The notes below the pieces were generated by a model that saw only the letters and a list, made by a program, of their open reading frames with translations, ran no database searches and had not been told where the DNA came from. 64,000 nucleotides of DNA, taken from assembly GCA_018136815.1 (NCBI GenBank), contig CM030943.1:611975-675974 (forward strand), written 5' to 3'. This DNA is from Isochrysis galbana (Eukaryota; Haptophyta; Isochrysidales; Isochrysidaceae). Below, piece by piece: positions 9,397 to 20,200 of this stretch. Numbering within the stretch: the stretch's first letter is position 1; every line of letters starts with the position of its first letter. Both the position numbers and the translations under genes were made by a program.

Positions 9397-11948
9397 TCAG
9401 CAACCAGCACCCCAACACTTGTTTGCGTTTGCAACCTCGGCGTCTCGAAGAATAGCGTCGGCTAAAGCATTGCTCAGCGCCTTGGCACGTGCACGCTCCT
9501 CTTCACGACGCTCGTGCGACTCGGAGGCCGCAAATTCGGCGAAAGCCAGCGCAAGGAGGTCCTCTGAGTGGGACACAAGAGCATAGGCGTCCCTTGCCCC
9601 AAGAGCGAGCGGCTTTCCTCGCGTCGCACCCGTAAGGCAATAGAGCTCTAGATGCGACTGCGGGGCCATCTTTCCACTTCCAGCCAAAAACTGCAGAATT
9701 CTCCGGGAGACTGCGAGGTGCGCCGCAGCGTAGCACGAGCCGCTGTCGTCACTTACGCACAAGGCGATGGCAAGCTGCCGCAGCGCCTTGCCGTTCATCT
9801 CCACACAACTACCCCCAACACTCGCCTCCCCTCCCAGATGGTTGCCCGACAAAGCTAGCTTCGCCAGCAGCTCTAGGAAATCGATGTAGATAGGAAGCCA
9901 TGACGGACCTTGGAAGTATGCGGGCCCTGCCACACCATCTGAACGAATGCGTGCGCGGAGCTCTGCTAAGGCATCGCCACCGAGGGGGGCGTTCTCCGCG
10001 GAAATCGCCTTGTCGAATGCCCGCATTGCAAGACGTCCTAGCTCACAAGCCGTGATATCAATGTCATCGCCGATTGAGAGCTCCGCCCTCGCCTGGAGTT
10101 CTTGGACTGCGCTGAGGCCGCTTGTACGAGAAGTCTGTGCGCGATCATTCAATATCATCTCGGCCGTGGATTTGAGCCCATGCTTCTCGCAGACGTGCAG
10201 CAGTTTGCGAAGTTTAACGCAATGCAGCCTGTCTCCGCCTGAAGCACCGACGGCAGCTCTAGCCCGTTCGCGAAGCATGGATGCCATCCATTTGCGCGCC
10301 TCTGAGGCTGCAGATGACTGAGCGAGCAGGTCACCACCGTACGCGGCAGCCAACTGCCAAAGTGCATCGTCCTTTCCAAGAGACTTGGCATAATAGAGGA
10401 GAAGAGTCTGACGGATGGTAAGTGAGGACTCGGCCGCAACATCATCTACAGGTACAGCACGGGCGCGGCAAAGCAAGTCCCATAGGTGGCACAACAACCA
10501 GCCATCTCCGTACTGCGAGCGCAACGAATGCATGGCCCCATACGGGTTATCTTGAAGTAGGGCGTAGAGGCACGCCTGGAACGCATCCTCCTGGATGAGT
10601 CCGTCTCCGCTATCGGCCATGGTTTCGGAGAGCTGCCAGCGCCGGCGCGTTGGCTGCTCCAAAAGCAGTCGGGCTATCAGCAGTGCAAGCCATGAACCCT
10701 TCACGGCCGAGCTTAGAGCGTGGGCGTCAGCACACATGAGCAAGGCGACGTCACGCACTCCCTGTGCACCCGCCTCACCGGCAGCAATTGCAGCATCGGC
10801 ATCGGCGCGGAGTGACGTGGCATCCTCCTTCCAAATTCGCCAGCGGAGGCTGAAAACAGACAATGTCTCCTCTACTCCTGCAATGGCAAGTGAGTGCAGG
10901 CATGAGTACGACGGCCGGCCCTGGCTGATAGGTGACTGTGAGCGGGAAATACACAGTGTCAGCGGCGGGGCGGACAGGAGTCTGGCAGCATGAAGCGATC
11001 CAGTGCCCAACCCTTGAGCTATAGATTACAATGATGTACAAAGAGTGTCGCAACCCCTTGCGATGGGCATAGAGTACGTCTTCGTACCAAGCGATCGCGC
11101 GGAGACCTCGTGATGAGGAGCTAGGACTTCGTCATCAGTCAGACGAGGCAGCGCATCGATAAGAGTGTCCAGGCGAAGAAGCATCGCGCCAACTGGCGAG
11201 GATATGCCAGACGGGTCCTCCTGAAAAGCTGAGTGCCCCCCCAAAAGTGTGCGTGCGTCATCCGGTTTGCCGTGCGCGATGAGGGAGCAGACCGTGGGCC
11301 AGTAGGCCGGATCAGTCTCCGGTGCTCGAGCACGCATCAGAGCCTTCAACTGGGTTGTAAGCTCCGTGTGGTTACAAAGGTGGCGATGCCACCAGCTCAG
11401 TATCATCTCGCCTGTGCGCATACACCCGGATTTGTCAAGGAGACGAGAGACTCCGCATCTAACGCAAGTCATCTTTCAAGGGCAGGCATGTGCACCTTCC
11501 TGCAGCTCAAGAAGTGCATGAGCGGCTTACGGGATGGACGCTCTTGGGTGGGCTGTGCTGTCTGCCCCGCCTTTAGCATGCTGCGTAGCTCACCCCACCG
11601 GCTCGCATGTCGGTGCGCTGTGGCTGCGAATGGGCATGCACCTGCGACGAGTGGCCTGCGGATGAGCATGATCATCGCGAGATCCCAAATGCACACAGCC
11701 CTCTTGACGCGCTCGAGCTCGTCGTCGAGCTGCTTGAGCTTGAGCTCAGCATCGGCTGATCCCTTCTCCCGCTGCTCACGCATCTCCTCCTCGAGGTCAT
11801 CGGCACAGAGCCCCATCTCTACAAGGTACTTCCTGCCAAAGAGCACAAGCTCCGAGATGGGTGCCTCGTCGCCCGGCAGCTCGGCGTCGAGCTCGGTGAA
11901 GATGATGCGCAGCTGGAGTACCAGTTTTCGCACAGCCGTTGCCATCAT
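9397..11948 (-). CDS. NUP85: Nucleoporin Nup85 (Nup75) of the Y complex
   Basis: Three exons on the minus strand, 11948-11599, 11458-11088 and 10877-9397, join in phase to 733 codons (animal Nup85 is about 650). Nup85 is an alpha-solenoid scaffold of the Nup107-160 Y complex of the nuclear pore, where it binds Seh1. Diagnostic stretches, all in the family's order: WPTVCSLIAHGKPDDAR, FSLRWRIWKEDA, RQTLLLYYAKSLGKDDALWQL, LLHVCEKHGL and WLPIYIDFLELLAKLAL. The start is the first of two adjacent ATGs; sense sequence just upstream is an almost pure C tract. Introns (140 and 210 bp) are GT-AG; the first junction (GTGGGG donor) is the only choice I found that keeps phase, but is less certain than the second. 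Confidence 0.88.
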
Positions 11949-11956
11949 GGGCGAGA

Positions 11957-12130
11957 AGGGGGGGGGGGGGGGCGGGGGGGCGAGGAAGGGGAAGGGGAAG
12001 CGGGGGAAGGGGGAAGGAAGGGGGGGCGGGGGGGGGGGGGGGGTGAGCACCCTCCCAACTCGCGCCTGGGGGCCTGGGGGGTTTTTTTCTAAAGGGTTTT
12101 TTTCTAGGGGGGCCTGGGGGGGGGGGGGTG
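11957..12130 (+). repeat. Poly-G tracts upstream of NUP85
   Basis: Several runs of 7-13 G separated by short spacers, directly 5' of the NUP85 start (a C tract on the sense strand). They could form G-quadruplexes on the plus strand. Similar tracts occur near 28160-28181, 47247-47270, 47631-47645, 55862-55881, 56798-56816, 60591-60602 and 63210-63228. Confidence 0.7.
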
Positions 12131-13860
12131 TTACACTCCCACCAAGGTCGGCGCGCGAGCGCGCCAGGGAGGAGGGCATGGGTACCCCTCGTTGCCAAAA
12201 GTTTGACGTTCTATTTTTGGGAAGTGCCGGCAGGACTCCCGCTTTTATCGGGCTGATCCGACACATCTGGCCTAGCCACTACCACTATGCGGGCTGCCGC
12301 AGGGCTCCCACAGGTGAGACAGAACCGCAGGCACACTGCACTGCCAGCGTTGCTCCGTCGCGCACGCGTCGTTCTCACACGACCGTCGCAGCACGTGGAG
12401 CGGGCCCAAAACGGCTGTACAAAAGTCTGACAATAGCGCGAGGCGAGAGGAGTAGGGGCTCTGGTGGACCGGGAGGGAGAGGGAGTCGCGAGGCCATGGT
12501 GGCACATTATCTTGGACCACTGCCGGACCACTGCCGTGGCCGGTGAGCAGTTCTCGACGCCCTCGCCCACCGCCCACCATCCCTCTGCTGAGCTGCCTCT
12601 GTTCCTTCGTCTCCCACTCACTCACTGTAGGGAGCGCTCATACACTTCACGAGATGGCGCGACATGTGTGTAGCGCGGGGCGCTCGCCGCCGGTGTACAT
12701 CTGCTCTCAGTATCAGGTGCGTGCCCCCTGTGCCGATTAATGTGGGACAAACTTTATGGTTGGCATCATATCAACACTCCACACAACCTCTCACTCCACG
12801 AAAGCGCAATCGTGCATTCCTCACCCATCACAGCCCGCGAGGGACACAACAGCACGAGTCCAGCAACACTGCACACGTGCCGCCGGCTGCACATCGCACT
12901 CACACGTATGTATAGGGCTGCACTTTTAGCTGCATTGCCGCCCACCACGAGCCCGCTGCTACGTGCACTTGCCTCACCACGGACCTCGCCACCCAAGATC
13001 AGCCGAGCGACATCGTCGCCTGCCAGAAGAACGACATCGACAATAGGATCGAGGAGGAGGGGTGTGAGAAAAAGACGAAAAGGATGAATTGAAAACTCAG
13101 TAAGCTTTGGGGTTACCGTGTGTTTGGGGGAAGGGGGGGGGGGAGTTGCTATGCTCACGCGCCGCGTCCTTGATTAGCTTTGTACTCATCTTTGTAATAA
13201 TAATACCCTGGAGACTGTTTGAAAAAGAAAACATGCACCTCTGGGTGAAAAAAAAGAATCACTTGGCCCTCTTTTGACGGAACGCGACTTCCAGTCTTAC
13301 CATATGAGACTGTCGAATCATCGAGAGAAAAGGAGGGGTTGTCTCTCGAAATCGAACGTGAGACGCTCGAAGACACGAGGCTGTCCGTCAATTCAGCACG
13401 TCAATGCGAAAACAAAACTACTTTTTGTGCTCCATGTTGGGATGTTGTGCTATAAAAACGGGCAAACTATTGACTGGCCCGTGCTTGGCGGGTATGACTT
13501 GTGTGTCTCCGAACGTGAATGGCCTTGGAGGTCATCCGTGTGTACCAAAAAATTCCAAAAGTTGGCTCGAGATGAGCGCAAAGCAGCCGGTGTCCAATCG
13601 TGATTCACGACACGATTGCCCACAGAAATCGATCGCAACCATCACGCCTGAAGCTTTCAGGCCGGTGCTTGGCTAGATTACATATTGAATCTACTAGTAG
13701 CCAAAAGAACGGGCGGTCTAGAGCTCGAAATTCTCCCTTCTGCCCAATTTTCGAGCCCTCCGTGCGGAGAAAAATTCTCCCTTTAGACGTCAAACAAAAA
13801 GCTATCAATTCCACAGTACTGTTCGGCCGCGCGCGTCGCGCCGTCGCAGATCATGCTGCA
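12131..13860. other. Intergenic, nothing recognised
   Basis: Short open frames on both strands, none with a conserved motif, splice pattern or codon bias I can defend. A promoter for NUP85 should lie in the left part but no TATA or other element stands out. Confidence 0.5.
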
Positions 13861-13940
13861 GGCTAGCTTAAATTACATTTCTAGATTGCTACCAGCCCTA
13901 TGATGCACGTGAAAATCCGAGGAGCCGACAAAAACATAGA

Positions 13941-13991
13941 GAGAACACCTGCCGCCGATGCTCTGGTTGAGCATTGGCGGCAGGTGTTCTC
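13941..13991 (+). ncRNA. 22-bp near-perfect hairpin (possible small-RNA precursor or foldback)
   Basis: Arms 13941-13962 and 13970-13991 are complementary over 22 positions with a single G/T mismatch that becomes a G-U wobble in a plus-strand RNA; the loop is seven bases (CTGGTTG). The stem begins GAGAACACCTGCCGCC. Stem length fits a Dicer-sized duplex, and the absence of a T run argues against a simple terminator. No flanking stem extension was apparent. Transcription is not shown by the sequence. Confidence 0.45.
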
Positions 13992-14514
13992 CCTGCCTCA
14001 CAGCGTCGAAAGACGAGTCGGGAACCTGACGTTTGGGGCGGCAAAGGCATTGTAGGTACGGCATCAAACGATTTAGACGACTTGCAAATTTTCACTAACT
14101 CATCCTTATCTAAATTGAACCTACGGATGGGAGATTCTTTCTCCGTCCCACCGAGGAGTCCTCTGAAAGGAGATTCGTCGCTTCCAAATTGGACCGGAAA
14201 ACGTTGAGAGGCATTCGGGATGTTGCGCAGCTGACCCCACAAGGAGCTGGCAATTTGGCCGACGCTCCACGGGGCTAACGTCGTGAGTTTTCGCGTTTTT
14301 TGCACTATAAGTACTAAGTAAGCTAACGCGCTAACGCTAACGCACTCCGAGATCTCCGAACTCCGCCCTCCATCAAGTTATTCAAGAAACACGTGAAAGT
14401 ATTACGTACTCGTTCCCGCACGTGCGACTCACTGTCACTGAACCAAACGGTCCTTCCCGCGTGCACCCCCCCCCCCCGCCCCCGCCCCCCCACCCCCGTG
14501 CGAGAGAGAGAGAG

Positions 14515-14627
14515 AGCCCAAATATGTCGGAGATATCCCCCCCCCCCCAAATATGTAGTTATGTAGACTCGCCCAGGAAGGGTCCAAATACGTAGTTACG
14601 ATATGTACATATTTTTACCTACCCCTA
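14515..14627 (+). mobile_element. hAT-type element terminus (solo or truncated)
   Basis: Ends CCTACCCCTA, the reverse complement of the TAGGGGTAGG terminus of the complete element at 57088-58323, and carries repeated AAATATGT-like subterminal boxes as that element does. No partner terminus in the opposite orientation was found to the left, so this is a remnant or an element with a degraded other end. The rest of 13995-15570 shows no defensible gene. Confidence 0.5.
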
Positions 14628-15572
14628 GCCGTATCTGGCACTGTCAAAGAGAGGAGGACCGCGAGAGCAGCCTCAACGGCGGAGGCTCGTCAGCCACGCG
14701 TGGACGGCCGCGTTGGTGACCTGGTCCTGGTTCTCGATGCCGAGTTCGAGTGAGGGCGAATCCTGCGAGGGCGAGGGGCAGGTCGGGATGGTCGTGACGG
14801 GGCCTGTGGTACTGTGGTACTGTGGTAGCCAGGGTAGCCGCGTGCGCGCGCTATGAGGAGCTGGGTGGGCTGCGCGGGCAATGATGCCAGAGGGTCAGGG
14901 AGTGGTCGGACTGTCGGCAGCCCGACACGGCGCTGCATCGGGCGGGAATCAAATGCCGAATGAAGCTTAGATAAAAAGGAAACGATCCCCGATCCCCCCG
15001 CGGGCGCGACCGCCAATTCTTTACGGGTAGAGCGTGAGCGCGCGTGACGGAGGGGGGGGAGAGGGGAGGCGAATCGCACCATTTCTTGGCGAAGATTTTC
15101 GTAGCGTCAGGTAGCCCCCCCCCCCCGGAGGTTTTTTATTGGCATCGCGCCACGGTCAAAAAATGCAGCCCAATCCTTACTATGTTTGACCGCCCTATCC
15201 TCGAGGGCACGCTGCCGCTCGACACGTGCTCTCTGGTGGCGGTGTGTGTGTCCCCTCTCAAGCGGCCCCTTGCTCCTTTCCCCCCTCCCGCCGGGGCTCG
15301 AACGCCCCTCCTCTCCGAGTTTCACCATCGATCTAAGAGAGATGTGAAGCTTTGGGAAATAGGCGATTATTCTTGATGAGGACTTCCTCAAACTCAAACT
15401 TCGAACAATGGTGAAAGAGCTGATATCTTTGCTTGCTTCAAGATTTACTCGACGGGTTTTTGCCTCTACTACTACCGAGAGTACCAACGACCAACGACTG
15501 ACTGAGAGAGTTTTAGGACATCTTGAAAATGAGGCATGGCCATGAAGCGAAGCTCGAGCCTCGAGAGTCGAC

Positions 15573-18437
15573 CGAGGCGAGGGTTGTGACGGCGGCGGTA
15601 GGCGGCGCCATGCGTCCACGTCGTGTGGGCAGCGCTGCCGAGGAGGGATCGCTGCTGCTGCCGACGACAAAGCCCCGGCGGGTGAAGCGCGCCCCGCTTG
15701 CCTACCCCATCCTCGTCGGCCTCGGGCTACTGCTCGCGCTCCTCATGCTGGGCCAGCGCTTGGCGTGCCGTGCGTTGGAGCAGCCGGTGCCCACCTTGTA
15801 CTGGCAGACCAAGGAGTACGCGCCGGCCTACATCAACGATGAGCCGCAGCTGAGGAAGCGGATATTGATCGTTTGGCCAACCGTCCCGGTCCCACAGTTC
15901 AAGGGTGCCGACTCGCGGCCGCTCGAGTTTGTGCAGGCTCTTGTCGAGCTCGGGCTTCAGACCGATGTTCTGCCCTTCGACTCGACGGGCAACGACCTGC
16001 ACCGGCAGAATTACAACGATACAGGCGACCGGGCCGTGCTCTACCGCGCCGGGGTGAGCGTGATCCACCCGCCGCTGCTCAAGATGCCGTCTGCGTTGGC
16101 GGATGCGGACGACGCGGCGATCGGGTTGTTCCTGCAACAGTACGACGTGCTGGTCATGTGGACGTGGCCGAACCTTGGGCTGCTGAAGTGGATGACCAGG
16201 CTGACCGCGGTCGGCCGCAGGTGGGGCGTACAGGTGGTGGCCATCTGCGATGACATCGGCGTGGGCTTCCGGGCGATGATGGCGGCCAATCCTGGGTTGG
16301 CTGGCGACAAGGCAGTGGCCGAGGTGGTGCAAGCGGGGCTGGCCAAGCGGGACCCGGCGGTGATCCAGCCGGCCGCCGCGGCCGCAGCGACCTCCTGGGC
16401 GTCGTGGCTTCCTAGTCTGTCCTGCCTGTGCCGGAAAGCGGCTGTGGTGGTCGCAACCTCCGTCGCCGAGATGATCGAGTACGAGTCGGCCATCTACGCG
16501 CGGGCCAACCTCATCGTAGGCATCACAAACGCATCGTTGGCCGTGCTGAGGACCCTTGCTCCCGAGACCCGATCGGCCACCCTTCGGTATGTGGCTCCGC
16601 TTCCGCCGGTGGTGGCCGCCCCAACCCCCGCCGACCGCCGGACCGGCTTCCTCTTCGTTGGGTACGATAACCCGGCCAACAATATGGGGGTGGCCTGGTT
16701 CGGCGAGCGGGTGCTGCCGGTGCTTGACGACCGGCTGGGCACCTTCCACATTGTCGGGATGGTCCGGGCGTCCAACGCGCTGTGCGCGCACCGCCGCGTC
16801 CGGTGCCACGGCCCGCTGGACGACCGGGCGCTGTCGGCGCTCCTGGCGACGGTAGTGGCCACCATCAACCCGATCATGGAGCACTCGGGCGTTGCCACCA
16901 AATCCTGCCGGTCGCTTCTCGAACGGGTGCCGGTTGTGACCACCACCCTCGACGGCACCTTCTCCGACGGCCCGCCGCCGGCAGCGGTGACATTGTGCAC
17001 TCCGCGAGACGCCAGGTGCTTCGCGGCTGGGCTGGCGCGTACGGCAGCTCTGACGCCGGCTGAGCGACGGCGTCTCACCGACGATGGCGCCCGACACGTC
17101 GAGGCGCACTTTGGCGTCGGACAATTCCGGGAAGACGTCCGCCGGCTTCTCCACTATTTGTCGACGCAGCGGCTCCGCGTGGCGGTCGAGGGGGCGGCCG
17201 TCCGGAACGGCGAGTCGATGGCCGCCCAGAACTACCACATCCTCCGCACGCTGGCGTCGATGCGCGACGAGGTGGAGGTGGTATATGTGGGCGACCCGCC
17301 CCAGCCGGCGATCGTCGGAGTGAGCGCGCTGGCGTCGCGAGGAGTCGGCTTCCAGGTGGACGTGTGGATGCAACAGTCGTGGCCGCCCCAGTTTGGTGGG
17401 AAGCCAGCCTACTTCTGTGGCCCGGCCTGCCGCAAGATCATCTGGCTGCCGTGGGAGTTTGGTTCGCTGCCGGCGGCGTGGGTCAGGGCGCTACTCCGCG
17501 AGGGCTACTCCGAGGTTTGGACCCCATCGACTGCCGGCGCCCGGGGCATCGTCGAGTCGGGCGTGCCGCGTGAGCGGGTGCGTGTTGTCCCGTGCGTAGT
17601 CGACTGCAAGGCGCTGCCCCGGCTGCGGCTCGGCTCAGCCCGACCGGCCGGGCCGGTTCACTTCTTCTTCACTGGCGGGCTGATCCCACGGAAGGGGGTC
17701 GACCTACTGCTCGACGCGTGGAACTCGAGTGCTCGGCTCTGCCTCAACCCAGCCGGAGCCCAGCTGACGCTGCACACGTCGTATGTCAACGGGTACGACG
17801 ATCGAGCGCTCCACAGGATGCAGGCCATCACCCGGCGTTGCGCCCCAACGGTGGTCCACAGGTCGGGGTGGATGTCTGTCGAGGAGCACTCCGGCATGCT
17901 AGCTGCAGCTGACGTGTACGTGGCCCCGTACAGATCAGAGGGGTTCGGCATCCCGGCGGTCGAGGCGATGGTGGCCGGGATCCCGGTGATCACTACAGTC
18001 TCCCGCGACCCGGTCGGACACCCGGCCGCCGCCGACGCGCTGGCCCCGCACGTGACGGGTATCCCGGCCGACGAGGTCCGGTGCACCACCTTCCCGTGCT
18101 CGGCCGACGGCCGGTCAATCTGCGTCAACCCGCCGTGTAGCCAGGACCAGGCCACCGGCCAGTGGCGGTGCCAGTGCATGCCGGTGGCCGGAGCCGACGT
18201 CTCGTGGTTCGAGCCTGAAATGCCGGCTCTCGTACGCAGCCTCGAGCGGTTCGTGGCGCTCGGGCCGCGGAAGGCGGTCCAGGTCGAAGAGCTCCGGCGC
18301 GCCCAAGCCTTTGCCCAAGGCTTCTGCGCCAACCGATTCGCCGAGCGGCTCCGCCATGCGCTCCGCGATCCCGTCTCGCCCTACCACGACGGTGCCGCCG
18401 GCCGTCGGCGCTCGTTGCTTCCGCAGGCCCCGGCGGC
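15573..18437 (+). repeat. Inverted repeat arm 1 (glycosyltransferase)
   Basis: 2865 bp matched in opposite orientation by arm 2 with identical length. Differences noticed are confined to the outer ~60 bases of each end; internal blocks compared by eye were identical, and the predicted products are identical over more than 900 residues. The arms are separated by 3824 bp. Confidence 0.93.
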
Positions 18438-18447
18438 CATGTACTAG
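15610..18447 (+). CDS. Membrane-anchored tandem GT4-type glycosyltransferase, truncated copy
   Basis: 945 residues from the ATG shared with the second copy (MRPRRVGS). A basic N-terminus is followed by one hydrophobic segment at about 25-45, the layout of a type II Golgi enzyme. Two retaining GT-B (GT4-like) units follow: the first shows FLFVGYDNPANNMGVAWF and a conserved E-H-S-G-V-A-T-K-S loop, the second FTGGLIPRKGVDLLLDAW and APYRSEGFGIPAVEAM, the E(x7)E-type donor-binding motif. A Cys-rich insert (near 830-860) follows. Compared with the other copy it lacks the third, C-terminal catalytic domain: homology stops at the inverted-repeat edge and two foreign codons lead to a stop. An in-frame ATG at 15529 would add 27 residues not shared with the other copy. 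Substrate unknown. Confidence 0.85.
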   Translation: MRPRRVGSAAEEGSLLLPTTKPRRVKRAPLAYPILVGLGLLLALLMLGQRLACRALEQPVPTLYWQTKEYAPAYINDEPQLRKRILIVWPTVPVPQFKGADSRPLEFVQALVELGLQTDVLPFDSTGNDLHRQNYNDTGDRAVLYRAGVSVIHPPLLKMPSALADADDAAIGLFLQQYDVLVMWTWPNLGLLKWMTRLTAVGRRWGVQVVAICDDIGVGFRAMMAANPGLAGDKAVAEVVQAGLAKRDPAVIQPAAAAAATSWASWLPSLSCLCRKAAVVVATSVAEMIEYESAIYARANLIVGITNASLAVLRTLAPETRSATLRYVAPLPPVVAAPTPADRRTGFLFVGYDNPANNMGVAWFGERVLPVLDDRLGTFHIVGMVRASNALCAHRRVRCHGPLDDRALSALLATVVATINPIMEHSGVATKSCRSLLERVPVVTTTLDGTFSDGPPPAAVTLCTPRDARCFAAGLARTAALTPAERRRLTDDGARHVEAHFGVGQFREDVRRLLHYLSTQRLRVAVEGAAVRNGESMAAQNYHILRTLASMRDEVEVVYVGDPPQPAIVGVSALASRGVGFQVDVWMQQSWPPQFGGKPAYFCGPACRKIIWLPWEFGSLPAAWVRALLREGYSEVWTPSTAGARGIVESGVPRERVRVVPCVVDCKALPRLRLGSARPAGPVHFFFTGGLIPRKGVDLLLDAWNSSARLCLNPAGAQLTLHTSYVNGYDDRALHRMQAITRRCAPTVVHRSGWMSVEEHSGMLAAADVYVAPYRSEGFGIPAVEAMVAGIPVITTVSRDPVGHPAAADALAPHVTGIPADEVRCTTFPCSADGRSICVNPPCSQDQATGQWRCQCMPVAGADVSWFEPEMPALVRSLERFVALGPRKAVQVEELRRAQAFAQGFCANRFAERLRHALRDPVSPYHDGAAGRRRSLLPQAPAAMY

Positions 18448-18724
18448 TGCTTGAACGGACGGCACTTCGTCGCGGGGCGGTTCGACCGGCTAGCGCGGAC
18501 CCTCATTCGCTTTGCAAGTTGGATGAAGTAGATTTTTGATTGGGTTGGGGAAGTGTTGGGAGCGGGACAATCGAGGAGCGAGGGTCTAGAGAGGTGGCGG
18601 GTTGCGGGAAGAACGTGTTTTATTCCCTGTCGTGTGAGGCTGACATGGGCAGCGGAGCCACTCAGGAAACGTTGAAAACAGGTTTCGCGGTTTCGCACAT
18701 TCCACATTGCACCTCAAAGCAACA

Positions 18725-18740
18725 ACTAACTTTGTAGTTG
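18725..18740 (+). repeat. Palindrome at head of repeat-derived ORF (copy 1)
   Basis: AACTAACTTTGTAGTT, complementary AACTA/TAGTT arms, 14 bases before an ATGGAGCG start. The same palindrome-plus-ATGGAGCG pairing occurs at 20955-20970 (-), 63095-63110 (-) and 63325-63340 (-), although the bases of the palindrome vary. Confidence 0.6.
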
Positions 18741-18754
18741 GTTGCGATGGACGA

Positions 18755-19130
18755 TGGAGCGCGCCGACGCGAGCCTCTCCTCTCCTCAGGCCCCCCTGCC
18801 AAGGGCGGCCCCAGTCCCCATGGGCCAGTCGCTGGCAAAGCGACCGCGTCCGCTACCCGACGCCGAGCAGGTGCGTGCGACTATGGTTGCACCACACGGC
18901 CCGTGGCCCTGGCCACACCATTGCACAGCAGCCATGCTGGCCCCCCCCATGCACATGGGAGTATGGGAGTCAACAGACTGCAGACGCCAGCGCGTGGAGT
19001 GAGCTACCTTGGAGACGAAGGTGCCGGACTCGCCTTCGACCTTCATGCGTTCACGATTCCCCTTAAGGAAGGTGAAGCCTTCTTTCTCTATGGCTTTGAC
19101 GATTACGCTTACGGTTGCGCAAACCCGTAA
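18755..19130 (+). pseudogene. Repeat-derived ORF1-like fragment (family C), copy 1
   Basis: Begins MERAD and shares with the minus-strand ORF starting at 20949 a run of Pro/Gly-rich sequence (PAPMDLSQAKRQRP versus APVPMGQSLAKRPRP; then VAPRGPWP). The first frame stops at 19002; a second frame continues to 19130 with GEAFFLYGFDDYAYG, which looks coding. The frames must be joined by a shift, so this is probably a decayed first ORF of a retroelement. No nucleic-acid-binding motif is recognisable. Confidence 0.4.
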
Positions 19131-19639
19131 TCTTAAAGACTACCGGGTTGTCTTCGGGGGGGGGGGGGGAAGACAACGGAAAATGTCTGCCTCCTTTGCC
19201 GCCTTCTGAGCAACGGTCGAAGCCTCGCCGATCTTCCCCAAGGTTCGCTCCCTCCCCCCGAGGGTCTCCCCTGTCATCTCCCCGCTTGGGGTGCCCAGGT
19301 TTGCCCTGACAACCCACTAAACAGGGCGCACAACTCATAGGGTCAGGGAGGCTCGGCGCCCGCCATTGCGCGTCGGCGAGATCCGATCGTCGGGGCAGTC
19401 CGTCCGAGGGAGCAATGGCAGTGCCCCTGGTAGCCCTGCCCATGACGGGATTGTACCAGTGGTACCTACTGACTTTTATGGCCCCTACCTCCTCATCAGA
19501 CCAATCCACGCCGACGCGCACGATGCCAGCACAGGTGCGCGCGCGCTGTGAGCCCAGCTGAAGAATCCAGGCCTAAATCACTGAGCTGAGCGAGCGCTAG
19601 CACAGGAATGACCAATCTGACCACTCCCATGCACCCCTT

Positions 19640-19960
19640 GCGCCTCGCAGGGGCGGAGCGAGGGCTCCGCTCACCGGAAAATATGTAAGTCCCGCACCTG
19701 TTTACAGGATAAGTCGGGACTGAGGACGCCGCCAGCCCGGTAGGCATAGGAGGAAGGGGGGGACGGATCACCGGGGGGGGGCGCGGGCCACCGACCATAT
19801 CTAAGCCCTTTTCCCCTATCCCCCTAGTAGTGCACGGGGGGAGTCGCCTGATGGCGGGGGGGAAAGGGCCAGGAGAGAGGGGGTGTAGAAAGTTTTGCTG
19901 CGTGAGTAGAAAGTAGAGGGTCCACGGCCGCGTGTGCGGTGAGACTATTAAGAAGTTAAT
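19640..19960 (+). repeat. Family A long form: tail repeat of family C element
   Basis: About 320 bp matched almost throughout by 63395-63740 on the other strand, including GTCCCGCACCTGTTTACA, a GTCGCCTGATGGCG hairpin, GGGTCCACGGCCGCGTGTGC and a TATTAAGAAG end. The last 135 bp are the core shared with all family A copies. It lies downstream of one family C ORF start and, near 63.4 kb, 60 bp upstream of another, as an LTR or a tandemly linked tail would. Confidence 0.6.
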
Positions 19961-20023
19961 TATTTTTCTCCTCGTCTCCTCGAGATGTTCACCAACGTCA
20001 CCACAATGAATCCTTGTCGAAGG

Positions 20024-20200
20024 AGGCCCTCTCGGGGCGCGCCCTCATACCGAGCCAAGGCGACGCCGTTCTCGTCGCGTACGGGGTGCTCCTGGGCCTC
20101 TCCTTCGGGGTGCTCGCGGGGGGGCTCATGGTAGGGTGAGAGTCCCCGCGGGAGGGGAAGAAACCCTGAGGGAAAGGAGACCAAATGAAGGCAAGCCGCC
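20024..20200 (+). pseudogene. Duplicated 3' end of the cytochrome b561-like gene
   Basis: Matches the reverse complement of 56367-56542 almost base for base: the last ~38 codons of the b561 gene (product end SFGVLAGGLMVG), its stop and ~60 bp of 3' flank. The match starts abruptly at GCCCTCTCGG, where the parent reads CAG|GCCC, and ends at GGCAAGCCGCC. With no heme-binding region it cannot encode a b561; it is a transposed or retroposed 3' fragment. Confidence 0.8.

Noticed and set aside
13898-14305. 135-codon minus-strand frame overlapping the hairpin
   Set aside because: Some segments look protein-like, but no domain, no repeat partner and no splice support; too weak to list.
15727-17373. 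548-codon open frame on the strand opposite the glycosyltransferase (and its twin at 23326-24972)
   Set aside because: Antisense shadow of a GC-rich gene: His/Arg/Pro-rich with no domain; it exists twice only because the gene does.
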